Origin: Chitinophagaceae bacterium
GTDB taxonomy: Bacteria; Bacteroidota; Bacteroidia; Chitinophagales; Chitinophagaceae
Assembly (NCBI GenBank): GCA_014379345.1
Contig: JACMLY010000065.1
Location: 1 to 49,689 of the forward strand
Direction: 5' to 3'
DNA length: 49,689 bases
The notes under the pieces were generated by a model. It saw nothing but the letters and a program-made list of their open reading frames with translations, was not told where the DNA came from and made no database searches. The translations under genes and the position numbers were made by a program. Positions 15,944 to 24,079 of this stretch are shown in pieces (positions within the stretch are counted from its first letter, which is position 1; the number at the start of each line of letters is the position of its first letter).

Positions 15944-18349
15944 TTATTCAAATACTTTTTCAATGCGGGTTAATTTTCCTTCTGTGTTGCAACCTTCTAC
16001 TACCACCCGGATTTTTTTTGTGATGTCATTGTTGTAGAAACTAAGGATAATCCGCCTGTGGTCTTTGTCGGTATATACAAAAGGATTCCAGTATAATGTT
16101 GTGCGATAATCATCGGCATTCTGTAATGGGTCGGGCCTTAAATAATCTGGCGAGTAAAATTCCTTCATCTCCGAGTAGCCATGAACGGTTGCCGCATCCA
16201 GTCCTTTTACATTTTGGTTTCCTGCACCACCCTTCTTGGTATACACGGCTATGGCCCCGCCGCTTCCTCCTCCAAAACCCCCAAAGAAAGGAGGCCTGAA
16301 TACCTTAACGAGGGCAACATCACTCATTGGAATACCCTGAAGCGAAGATGCATCCATCTGCATCTGATCGAGAAATAGCTGGGGTGTGCCTCCACGCCAG
16401 GATAATGTTGGAGTGCCCGCACCTGTTGTTATCTGTAAACCTGCAACTTTGCTTTGCAGGTAGGTAAACACATTTAATGAAGAACCGGCAAATGGATCGT
16501 CTTCCGTAACAAACGTCATCCCGTCGCCGGTGAATAATCCGGAAGTATATTCCGCCTCAAGTTTTTCTTTTTTCGACTTTTGTTGTGCAGTCACTTCTAC
16601 GGTTGCCAGCGTTTGTACCTTTTTCTCATTCTCCAATAGTTTCTGTGCGATCATTCTGTTCTTTGAACTGTTGGCCGAATCGAACCGGCTAACTCTGGAA
16701 ATCAATTCGCGGTCAGGTTGCAACCTGACCGGCTGGTTCAAAAAGCTGTTCCGAAAATCAAAACTTGCCCTGGAGCTAAGTACCTTGTCTTTGTCGTTAT
16801 TGAACTGGTAGAAAATGCGGGCCGTATCAAAAAATATAACATCCGGAACATAAAAGCTGCCATCCGTTTCGAGAGGTATTGTCAGGAATTGCTTTCCTCC
16901 ATTTTTTGTCTGTAATATTCCGGTCAATTCTTTTTGAGCCAGTAATGCTTTATTTAAGCCACTCACTTTCCCCTGGAGCCCCAGATAACCATCAGGTTGT
17001 TCGTGGATGGTTGGAAATCGGCCAGCCAATACTTCTTCCCATTTAAATCTTCTCCAGCCATTTGTCATCATTACCAGATCCAGATGTGCGGTTATAGAGT
17101 CAGCTTCACCCGAAAAATAATATCCGGGTTGATGCACGTATCCTTTGATGTCGCTTGTAAGTAAGATATGAGAGAAAATATCATCTTCGCCCCTTTGCAC
17201 GGAATGAATATCCGCATCCGTTACAGCGACAGAAAGATTACAGACAATGGTATCAGGAACATCGATCTGGATAACATTTTTTTGCCTTTTTTCAAGTTTT
17301 TTCAATGGCGCATTCAGGTCAGTAATAAAATAATGCTCCTGCTGATTCACTAAAACGATCCTCTCAGCAAGAGGTTTCTCTTCTTCTGAAAACACGGTGA
17401 TCTGTACGATCCCTGTTGGCAATCCTTCAACCGGGATCGCCCCTGATGTGATGGCCGTACTGGCAAGATTCGCCTTTGCCCTGTATAATAGTTGCTGATG
17501 CATCTGGGCAACAATATGTACCCTTTCATAAGATCGCTCCATTTTATCCGGACGCTTAATAGAGAATTGCACTTTTTTTCCCACATTGTTTACTTCCATG
17601 ACCAATCCTTTTAGTTTGGCCACAGGCAGGCTGGTTTCTTTGGCGGCTCCTGCCGGATCTTTCCAGGTGGCCCTGTATTGCTCTGTGCCTTCAGGTTGTA
17701 ACCGGAAAAAGCCCATTCCATCATGAACACTTGAAAACGAAACAATTTTTTTTCCTTTACTATCCACAACATCACCAGCTACCCGAACAGGCAATCCACG
17801 CTGGTCTGTTGCCTTAAAAGCAACCCTCGATTCAACTCCCTGTACCAGGTCGCCTCCTTCAGGAAAAAGTTGTAAATACGCCGATTGTTGAGTGACCGCA
17901 GGCCTAGTAGTCTCTTTTTTTGCCGTAACAATTGGAAAAGCTTTTATAAATAAAAAAGAAGAATCAAAATTCAACATCCATCGTGTATAAACGCGAACGA
18001 ACACCATGGAAGAACTGGTACTGCCAGGAAGATCAAATGCTGCCGCAGCGCCCGACAGAACTATGGGTGCTACCCTCCGTTGAAGCACTTTGCCCTGTTC
18101 ATCAAGCAATTCTGCATACAATGTTTTGCTGATCAACGAAGGGGTCTGTGCAGAAAACAGGTAAGCCTTGAACCAGATCGTTTCACCCGGACTATAAAAA
18201 TTCTTATCAAATTGTACATACAGTTTTTCCTGCGGATACTGGGTGTCTAATTTACTAAGTACCGAATCGAAACTTTGAGCAGTTATAGTGCCCTGTAAAA
18301 AAAGGAATGCGATGAATAAATTTATTTTGCACAAAGGCTGTCTTTTCAT
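15944..18349 (-). CDS. MG2-domain protein with C-terminal TonB-plug-like domain and no barrel
   Basis: An 801-residue exported protein (signal peptide 1-24). The N-terminal half holds macroglobulin-like MG2 domains: EKLYVQFDKNFYSPGETIWFKAYL (about 40-65) is the classic opening, and YLQLFPEGGDLVQGVESRVAFKA follows at about 158. Around 580-700 it carries a region like the plug of TonB-dependent receptors (FTYLQSKVAGLQI..., WRGGTPQLFLD, VALVKVFRPPFFGG..GGAIAVYT). No beta-barrel follows; the chain ends about 90 residues later. Proteins with this arrangement occur in Bacteroidota and may act with outer-membrane receptors, but no function is established that I can cite. It is monocistronic. Confidence 0.8.
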   Translation of the reverse strand: MKRQPLCKINLFIAFLFLQGTITAQSFDSVLSKLDTQYPQEKLYVQFDKNFYSPGETIWFKAYLFSAQTPSLISKTLYAELLDEQGKVLQRRVAPIVLSGAAAAFDLPGSTSSSMVFVRVYTRWMLNFDSSFLFIKAFPIVTAKKETTRPAVTQQSAYLQLFPEGGDLVQGVESRVAFKATDQRGLPVRVAGDVVDSKGKKIVSFSSVHDGMGFFRLQPEGTEQYRATWKDPAGAAKETSLPVAKLKGLVMEVNNVGKKVQFSIKRPDKMERSYERVHIVAQMHQQLLYRAKANLASTAITSGAIPVEGLPTGIVQITVFSEEEKPLAERIVLVNQQEHYFITDLNAPLKKLEKRQKNVIQIDVPDTIVCNLSVAVTDADIHSVQRGEDDIFSHILLTSDIKGYVHQPGYYFSGEADSITAHLDLVMMTNGWRRFKWEEVLAGRFPTIHEQPDGYLGLQGKVSGLNKALLAQKELTGILQTKNGGKQFLTIPLETDGSFYVPDVIFFDTARIFYQFNNDKDKVLSSRASFDFRNSFLNQPVRLQPDRELISRVSRFDSANSSKNRMIAQKLLENEKKVQTLATVEVTAQQKSKKEKLEAEYTSGLFTGDGMTFVTEDDPFAGSSLNVFTYLQSKVAGLQITTGAGTPTLSWRGGTPQLFLDQMQMDASSLQGIPMSDVALVKVFRPPFFGGFGGGSGGAIAVYTKKGGAGNQNVKGLDAATVHGYSEMKEFYSPDYLRPDPLQNADDYRTTLYWNPFVYTDKDHRRIILSFYNNDITKKIRVVVEGCNTEGKLTRIEKVFE

Positions 18350-18456
18350 AAGTCAGTAAAATAAGGCGGTAAGTTCCTATGAATTTTTGTTTTTTCCAAT
18401 GCCAGGTTGTTAAACAACTGCTGAAATTACAATATGAAAAGGATTCACAGCAACCA

Positions 18457-18491
18457 GAGTATTGAACACTGAGCGTTGAGTATTGAACATT
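18457..18491. repeat. 7-bp tandem repeat, word GAGTATT
   Basis: Five in-phase 7-mers (GAGTATT, GAACACT, GAGCGTT and so on). A second block of four (18570-18597) lies on the other side of the duplicated tesA tail. Confidence 0.75.
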
Positions 18492-18516
18492 TTTTCGCCT
18501 GTCGCCCTCCACACCA

Positions 18517-18570
18517 CTCGCATTTCTTTCCATACATTTTCAGCCACGATCCGATGCCCTTCTCCCGTTG
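18517..18570 (-). repeat. 54-bp duplicated copy of the 3' end of tesA
   Basis: 52 of 54 bases are identical to 18656-18709, the segment of tesA that encodes its last residues (EGHRIVAENVWKEMR). The copy lies 139 bp downstream of the original and is bounded by 7-bp repeats. It has no start codon and is a fragment, not a gene. Confidence 0.85.
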
Positions 18571-18597
18571 AATGTTGAGCATTGAGCACTGAATATC
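18570..18597. repeat. 7-bp tandem repeat, word GAGCATT
   Basis: Four in-phase 7-mers (GAATGTT, GAGCATT, GAGCACT, GAATATC) abut the duplicated tesA tail on its right side. Confidence 0.7.
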
Positions 18598-18644
18598 AAA
18601 TATTCTTTGTCCTTTCCCCTTTCTCCTTTCTCCTTTCACCCCCT

Positions 18645-19322
18645 CTACAACACCCCTCGCATTTCCTTCCATACATTTTCAGCCACGATCCGATGCCCTT
18701 CTGCCGTTGGATGGATGCCATCCTCCTGGTTTAAATTCACCTCTCCACCAACACCGTCCAGTATAAAGGGGATAAGCGTGCAGTTGTTGTTCTTAGCCAG
18801 TTCCGCAAAAATGGAACGGAAATCAGCCGTATACTGCAATCCCATATTAGGAGGCATTTGCATTCCCGCTATAATGATTTTTGTCTGCGGATTCTTTGAC
18901 ATCACCTTATCAACAATGGCCTGGAGATTTGTCTTTGTTTCTGCAATGGGAATACCACGCAGACCATCATTTGCTCCCAGTTCAAGTACAAATATATCAA
19001 CAGGCTGCTCCAGGATCCAGTCGATTCGGCCATTACCACCGGAAGACGTTTCGCCACTCACACCGGCATTGACCACCTTATAGGGAAGGTTTAGGGAATC
19101 CAGTTTTTGTTGAATAACTGCAGGGAATGCCTGCGATGGCTCCAAACCATAGCCGGCTGTGAGACTGTTTCCAAAAAAAACGATTGTTTTAACAGAGCGG
19201 GAAACAGCAGTTGTATCCTGTGTGCCTGCCTCTTTTTTTTCAGGCGACCTGGTGTCCTGACCACATGAAAATGCAAAACCTGTCAGCGAGAACATCGCTA
19301 AATGCCGAATGATCTTGAACAT
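18645..19322 (-). CDS. tesA: SGNH hydrolase, TesA/arylesterase-like lipoprotein
   Basis: A 225-residue SGNH/GDSL esterase. Signal peptide and lipobox end at Cys20 (FSC). All four blocks are present: FGNSLTAGYG with nucleophile S53, GVSGETSSGG (oxyanion Gly), LGANDG (Asn) and DGIHPT with D201 and H204. The family (E. coli TesA, multifunctional thioesterase/lysophospholipase/arylesterase) acts on acyl esters in the periplasm; here lipidation would fix it to a membrane. It is divergent from ybbA-ybbP, which is also the arrangement in E. coli. The 3' end has been partially duplicated downstream. Confidence 0.88.
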   Translation of the reverse strand: MFKIIRHLAMFSLTGFAFSCGQDTRSPEKKEAGTQDTTAVSRSVKTIVFFGNSLTAGYGLEPSQAFPAVIQQKLDSLNLPYKVVNAGVSGETSSGGNGRIDWILEQPVDIFVLELGANDGLRGIPIAETKTNLQAIVDKVMSKNPQTKIIIAGMQMPPNMGLQYTADFRSIFAELAKNNNCTLIPFILDGVGGEVNLNQEDGIHPTAEGHRIVAENVWKEMRGVL

Positions 19323-19330
19323 TTTTTAAA

Positions 19331-19379
19331 GTTTACAGTTTAAGGCTTACAGTTTAAGGTTTAATGTTTAAAGTTTAAA
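19331..19379. repeat. 7-bp tandem repeat, word GTTTAAG
   Basis: Seven consecutive 7-mers (GTTTACA, GTTTAAG, GCTTACA and so on) lie directly upstream of tesA. They are inversely related to the block at 19447-19481, so the tesA-ybbA spacer could form a cruciform. Confidence 0.8.
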
Positions 19380-19446
19380 GTTCTGGAATCATAATCATAT
19401 ATTATTGCATAGAAATGGTAACGCATAGTAAACAGCTTAAGATAAC

Positions 19447-19481
19447 TTTAAACATTAAACATTAAACCTTAAACTTTAAAT
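19447..19481. repeat. 7-bp tandem repeat, word ATTAAAC
   Basis: Five consecutive 7-mers (TTTAAAC, ATTAAAC, ATTAAAC, CTTAAAC, TTTAAAT) upstream of ybbA, complementary in sense to the 19331-19379 block. Confidence 0.8.
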
Positions 19482-19508
19482 TCTCAAAGCAAAAAATCAA
19501 AATAATTA

Positions 19509-20243
19509 ATGGATACGATACTGAATGTTAAAAATGTAAGCAAAACCTATCAAAGTGCCGGCCGTACACTAACGGTGCTGGATACCATCCATTTTGCAGT
19601 GGAAGCAGGCTCGACTGTGTCTATCGTTGGACCGTCGGGCAGTGGAAAAACAACATTGCTGGGGTTGTGCGCCGGACTTGACAATTCAAGTTCAGGAAGC
19701 GTGGAGCTGCACGGTATTCAATTGGAAAAATTAAATGAAGACCAACGGGCACAAATACGTAATCAGTATGTCGGATTTATCTTTCAAAATTTCCAGTTGC
19801 TTCCAACCCTTACTGCATTGGAAAATGTAATGGTACCCCTTGAGCTTCGCGGAGAGAAGAACATTAAACCCAGGGCGCTCGATCTTTTAGATAAAGTAGG
19901 ACTTTCAGACAGGGGTCATCACTACCCGGCACAGCTGAGCGGCGGAGAACAACAGAGGGTTTCACTGGCAAGGGCTTTTTCTAACCAACCACGTATTTTG
20001 TTTGCAGATGAACCTACCGGAAACCTGGATGCGGAAACAAGCGGAAAGATCGTAAACCTGATATTCGATCTGAATAAACAGGCCGGAACTACGCTGATAC
20101 TTGTAACGCATGACCTTGATCTTGCTTCAAAAACAGGACGCATTATCCGGCTAAAAGGGGGAAGAGTGGTGGCAGATGAAACAGTCACGCAAAAGAATAC
20201 AGAATACAACATGCAGAATACAGAATCTGAATCTACAAACTGA
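19509..20243 (+). CDS. ybbA: ABC transporter ATP-binding protein, YbbA/LolD class
   Basis: A 244-residue ATPase. Walker A is GPSGSGKTT (41-49), the Q-loop is in GFIFQNFQLLPTLTALENVM, the signature is LSGGEQQR (143-150), Walker B ends D167-E168 in ILFADEPTGNLD, and the switch His lies in LVTHD. These are the marks of the MacB/LolD/YbbA group, which drives FtsX-type permeases by mechanotransmission rather than classical transport. The permease follows after 8 bp. The last 16 or so residues (KNTEYNMQNTESESTN) are translated from a 7-bp repeat and are probably a non-conserved tail. Confidence 0.93.
   Translation: MDTILNVKNVSKTYQSAGRTLTVLDTIHFAVEAGSTVSIVGPSGSGKTTLLGLCAGLDNSSSGSVELHGIQLEKLNEDQRAQIRNQYVGFIFQNFQLLPTLTALENVMVPLELRGEKNIKPRALDLLDKVGLSDRGHHYPAQLSGGEQQRVSLARAFSNQPRILFADEPTGNLDAETSGKIVNLIFDLNKQAGTTLILVTHDLDLASKTGRIIRLKGGRVVADETVTQKNTEYNMQNTESESTN
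20194..20228. repeat. 7-bp tandem repeat inside the 3' end of ybbA
   Basis: Five in-phase 7-mers of the AGAATAC type (one diverged) lie within the coding sequence and supply most of the C-terminal tail of YbbA. Confidence 0.7.
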
Positions 20244-20251
20244 ACACCGAT

Positions 20252-22825
20252 ATGAGCCCCATTTTGAACGAGAGTAGCGATATCAACTACAACAGACGTT
20301 TAAACTTTCCCTGGCTGGCCAAAATGGCCTGGAGGGATAGCAGGCGCAACCGGTCAAGATTGCTGCTGTTCGTGTCGTCTATCATTTTAGGGATAGGTGC
20401 GCTTGTAGCTATTAATTCGCTCGGGCAAACCCTGCAACAGGAAATTGATAGCCAGGCAGCCAATCTACTCGGAGCCGACCTTGAATTAAGCAGCGGTAAA
20501 ATAATTACGCCGGCTATTAAAAAACGAGTCGACTCATTGGGAGATCGGCGCTCAGAGCAGCGAAGTTTTTCTTCAATGATCTATTTTCTAAAAAATGGAG
20601 GAACCCGTTTGATACAGGTTCGAGCACTTAATGGCGAGTTTCCATTTTACGGGGAATTTGAAACAATCCCCATCACGGCCGGTAAAACATTTCGCAATGG
20701 ACAACAAGCCCTGGTGGATCAAACCCTGATGTTACAGTACGATGCCAAACCGGGAGACTCAATAAAAATCGGAAATACAACTTTTGCCATTGCAGGAATT
20801 TTAAAAGGTGCACCGGGCCAAACTGGTTTTTCTGCTTCGGTGGCACCGGTGGTATATATTCCCCTGTCTTTTTTACCTCAAACCGGGCTTGAACAAAAAG
20901 GCAGCCGGATCAATTACAAGTACTTCATCAAATACGATCGGCCTGTCGATATTAAAAAACTGGTGGATCAATTAGAACCTGTACTGGAATCGGAAGGAAT
21001 AGATTACGACACGGTTCAAACCCAGAAAGAAGACAGCCTGAGATCATTCAGCGATGTTACCCGGTTTTTATCGCTTGTAGCTTTCATTGCTTTGTTACTG
21101 GGCTGTATAGGCGTAGCCAGTGCCATTCATATTTATGTAAAGGAAAAAATAAATACCATTGCCGTCCTTCGTTGCCTGGGTGTAAAGGCTTCACAGGCTT
21201 TTCTCATATACCTGATACAAATTACGGGCATAGGATTTATCGGATCTGTTATCGGTGCCATTGTTGGAACGATCATTCAGCAATTCCTTCCTCTTCTTCT
21301 CAAAGATTTTCTGCCGGTGAAAGTAGTTCCACATATTTCCTGGACCTCGATCTGGCAGGGTATTGGTTTGGGAATTATCATCTCTATTCTTTTTGCATTG
21401 TTGCCACTTGTATCCATACGCAAAATTTCTCCGCTCAATACGCTTCGTATGTCCTTTGAGCATACATCGATAAAAGATCCGGCAAAATGGGTGATCTATG
21501 GTCTCATATTATTTTTTATTTACAGTTTCACATTCATTCAACTCGATGGTTGGATAGAGTCGGCCGTTTTTACGATAAGCGTTGTGCTCGCATTTTTGAT
21601 ATTGTCAGGGATTGCTTTATTCCTTATGTGGCTGGTAAGGAAGCTGATGCCGGAGTCATGGAGTTATTTATGGAGACAGGGACTTGCTAATTTGTACCGT
21701 CCGAATAACCAGACAAACACTTTGATTGTTTCAATAGGTCTGGGTACAGCCCTGATCAGCACTGTATTTTTTATTCAAACTCTCCTATTAAGCCGCGTTA
21801 CATTATCAGCAAGTGGTAATCAACCGAACATGGTATTGTTCGATATTCAGTCTACCCAAAGACAACAGGTTCTTGACCTGGCCAGGAAATTCAATTTGCC
21901 CGCAGAGGGTACAGTTCCGATCGTCAACATGCGTCTCGAGTCTGTTAATGATATTACGGCAGCTGCTGTTGAAAAAGATTCAACCCTCGGCATGCAATCA
22001 TGGATATTCAGCAGGGAATACCGGGTTACTTTCCGCGATTCCATCGTACGATCAGAAAAGATCACAGCAGGAACATGGGCCGGAACCAGAAATGGTCCCG
22101 ATGGGCCGATATATATTTCCATTGAAGAGAGATTTGCAAAACGAAATCATATTGAGATCGGTGATACCATGGTATTTAATGTTCAGGGTACCGTTCTCCC
22201 TACTATCGTACGGAGCATGCGTACGGTGGACTGGAACAGGGTACAAACAAACTTTCTGGTTGTGTTCCCCACGGGTGTGCTGGAAAAAGCACCCCAATTT
22301 CATGTGCTGATGACACATGTGCCATCAGTTGAAACATCGGCGCGTTTTCAGCAGGCGGTTGTACAACAATTTCCAAATATCTCAATCATTGATCTGGGTT
22401 TGATATTAAGGGTGCTTGATAATATTCTTGATAAGGTCGGTTTCGTGATTCGTTTTATCGCGGGCTTCAGTATTATTACCGGATTGGTTGTATTGATTGC
22501 CTCCGTACTTATCAGCAAATATCAGCGCATCCAGGAAAGCGTTCTGTTACGCACACTGGGCGCGAGCCGCAAACAGATATTTACCATCGCATCACTCGAG
22601 TATTTTTTCCTGGGTGCATTTGCTGCAGCAACAGGTATAATATTAGCATTGGCCGGTAGTTGGGCCCTTGGAAGATTCACATTTAAAACGACTTTTGTAC
22701 CGCCGGTTTTGCCGATAGTCATTGTATTCTTTTCTATCTGTTTACTCACAGTATTTATCGGATTGGTCAACAGCCGGTTTATCGTTTCAAAATCTCCACT
22801 TGAAATTTTACGACAGGAAGTATAA
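20252..22825 (+). CDS. ybbP: FtsX-like ABC permease, YbbP class
   Basis: An 857-residue membrane protein with two FtsX-like halves, as in YbbP. One helix near 35-58 is followed by a periplasmic MacB_PCD-like domain (about 60-270). A three-helix FtsX block lies at about 270-390, further helices at about 412-475 and a second periplasmic region at about 500-715. The last FtsX block lies at about 725-845, with the phrase YQRIQESVLLRTLGASRKQIF typical of the coupling region. With YbbA it forms a mechanotransmission-type ABC complex; its substrate is not established. Length fits the family (about 800-860). Confidence 0.92.
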   Translation: MSPILNESSDINYNRRLNFPWLAKMAWRDSRRNRSRLLLFVSSIILGIGALVAINSLGQTLQQEIDSQAANLLGADLELSSGKIITPAIKKRVDSLGDRRSEQRSFSSMIYFLKNGGTRLIQVRALNGEFPFYGEFETIPITAGKTFRNGQQALVDQTLMLQYDAKPGDSIKIGNTTFAIAGILKGAPGQTGFSASVAPVVYIPLSFLPQTGLEQKGSRINYKYFIKYDRPVDIKKLVDQLEPVLESEGIDYDTVQTQKEDSLRSFSDVTRFLSLVAFIALLLGCIGVASAIHIYVKEKINTIAVLRCLGVKASQAFLIYLIQITGIGFIGSVIGAIVGTIIQQFLPLLLKDFLPVKVVPHISWTSIWQGIGLGIIISILFALLPLVSIRKISPLNTLRMSFEHTSIKDPAKWVIYGLILFFIYSFTFIQLDGWIESAVFTISVVLAFLILSGIALFLMWLVRKLMPESWSYLWRQGLANLYRPNNQTNTLIVSIGLGTALISTVFFIQTLLLSRVTLSASGNQPNMVLFDIQSTQRQQVLDLARKFNLPAEGTVPIVNMRLESVNDITAAAVEKDSTLGMQSWIFSREYRVTFRDSIVRSEKITAGTWAGTRNGPDGPIYISIEERFAKRNHIEIGDTMVFNVQGTVLPTIVRSMRTVDWNRVQTNFLVVFPTGVLEKAPQFHVLMTHVPSVETSARFQQAVVQQFPNISIIDLGLILRVLDNILDKVGFVIRFIAGFSIITGLVVLIASVLISKYQRIQESVLLRTLGASRKQIFTIASLEYFFLGAFAAATGIILALAGSWALGRFTFKTTFVPPVLPIVIVFFSICLLTVFIGLVNSRFIVSKSPLEILRQEV

Positions 22826-22942
22826 AAAACCTATAAGGTCTTGGAAGGACTTTTACAAATTGTAACAGGCTTACAAAAACCTATAAGGTTTTGTAAGGAT
22901 TCTTGCAAATTGTAATAGGTTTACAAAGACCTTATAGGTTTT
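22826..22942. repeat. 50-bp tandem repeat with inverted third part
   Basis: Two near-identical 50-bp units (22826-22874 and 22875-22924) carry the near-palindrome ACCTATAAGGT and the phrase GCAAATTGTAAT/ACAAATTGTAAC. An inverted copy of the first part (AGACCTTATAGGTTTT, 22927-22942) follows. It separates ybbP from the next operon and can form hairpins, so it may end ybbP transcription. Confidence 0.8.
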
Positions 22943-23017
22943 ATGAACCGTTAAAAAATTTTAAGAAATCCCGTCGCAATACCAATTAACCCTACATTTA
23001 CCGCAATAACTCCTGGC

Positions 23018-23974
23018 ATGAAATCAAAAACTTCCTTCTGGCAACGCATTGGTTTACACGACTGGTTTTTAAAGAAAGATATCGAGCCTGCGGGCAATAG
23101 GAAAAATTCACTTACACCGAATGATGTTTTCCATTATATACTTGAAAAATTCGATGAATCCATTCAGCAGTTATCATTTTCAAACCGCGTTGTGTTCTAC
23201 CATGAATACATTATTTGTTTTAATCCAGATGATTACAAAGACTTCATGGAAAATAAAAAAGGAATATTCGGACTGATCGTTCAGGAATCGGTAACAAAAT
23301 TTTATGAACTTTTACAGGGCTATAGGTCAAAGGGAAAAATGGTTCAGCCTTCCAGTAGCAAATGGGTATTTCGTTTTGCATCCAATCCCGATTATACCAG
23401 GGGTGATAAAAGTTTCATCGGGAAATTGCTGCCCGGAACCATTCAGCAAAAAGAGGAAAATCTCAGGGTAACCTTTATCCCGCGTCAAACCGGGATTGCA
23501 CAAACTTTCGATATTAATCCGGATATATTACAGGGATTTACTTTTTACAGCGATAGCTACTACGAGATTTCTTACAGGGAAGATCTTGTTCACCAGGATA
23601 AAGATATTTCCCAGAAACCATCCTCAAATGGCAAAGCAAGACTCGAAACAATCATTCCTGAAAAAGAATATGCAGGCCGCAAACTGGAATACTTTATGAA
23701 AGAAGAAGACATTATTATTTCAGGTAAGGAGGAAACAAGAGAGAATACCGGCATTTTCCGTATTCCGTCTGAATGGGTGAACACGCCACATCTGAGGATC
23801 CGTTTTAACAAAAACGACGACAAATTTTACCTGGCTTCCTTTGGAGAAAAAACCCTTGTCAACGAAAAAGAAGTTCAGCGAAGCAATGTGAATAGTCCGG
23901 AATGGTCTGAACTGCCGATCAATTCCCGGATGGTGCTGAATGGAATTGTTGGCATAAATATTTTTAAGACATAG
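23018..23974 (+). CDS. FhaA-like protein: DUF3662-like N-terminus plus degenerate FHA-like C-terminus
   Basis: A 318-residue cytoplasmic protein without signal peptide or membrane helix. Residues about 35-130 resemble the N-terminal DUF3662 domain of actinobacterial FhaA: an amphipathic helix, then NRVVFYHEYIICFNPDDYKDF, comparable with NRLLAPNEYIITLGVHDFEKL in mycobacterial FhaA as I recall it. The C-terminal 80 residues have the strand order of an FHA domain (LRIRFN, FYLASFGEKTLVNEKEV, LPINSRMVLNGI, VGINIFK). The Gly-Arg and Ser-x-x-His residues that bind phosphothreonine are missing, so it may not bind phosphopeptides. It opens the kinase/phosphatase/peptidoglycan-synthase cluster. The domain assignments are my own reading and need a profile search. 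Confidence 0.65.
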   Translation: MKSKTSFWQRIGLHDWFLKKDIEPAGNRKNSLTPNDVFHYILEKFDESIQQLSFSNRVVFYHEYIICFNPDDYKDFMENKKGIFGLIVQESVTKFYELLQGYRSKGKMVQPSSSKWVFRFASNPDYTRGDKSFIGKLLPGTIQQKEENLRVTFIPRQTGIAQTFDINPDILQGFTFYSDSYYEISYREDLVHQDKDISQKPSSNGKARLETIIPEKEYAGRKLEYFMKEEDIIISGKEETRENTGIFRIPSEWVNTPHLRIRFNKNDDKFYLASFGEKTLVNEKEVQRSNVNSPEWSELPINSRMVLNGIVGINIFKT

Positions 23975-23989
23975 CAAAATTATTTATTG

Positions 23990-24079
23990 ATGATTGCAAT
24001 CGCATTATTTGTCATTTGCGTGTTAATGCTCCTGGCACACTTTCGCGAAATAAAAAGAACTCATGCGTCAAAAGACTGA
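23990..24079 (+). CDS. Possible 29-residue single-pass membrane peptide
   Basis: A short open frame (ATG 23990, TGA 24077-24079) fills the only sizeable gap in the cluster. It encodes a hydrophobic helix at residues 2-17 (rich in Ile, Leu, Val, Ala) followed by a basic tail (HFREIKRTHASKD), the shape of a small membrane subunit with its C-terminus inside. It overlaps the start of the phosphatase gene by 17 bp in another frame, which would allow coupled translation. There is no homology evidence available to me; it may be chance. Confidence 0.4.
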   Translation: MIAIALFVICVLMLLAHFREIKRTHASKD

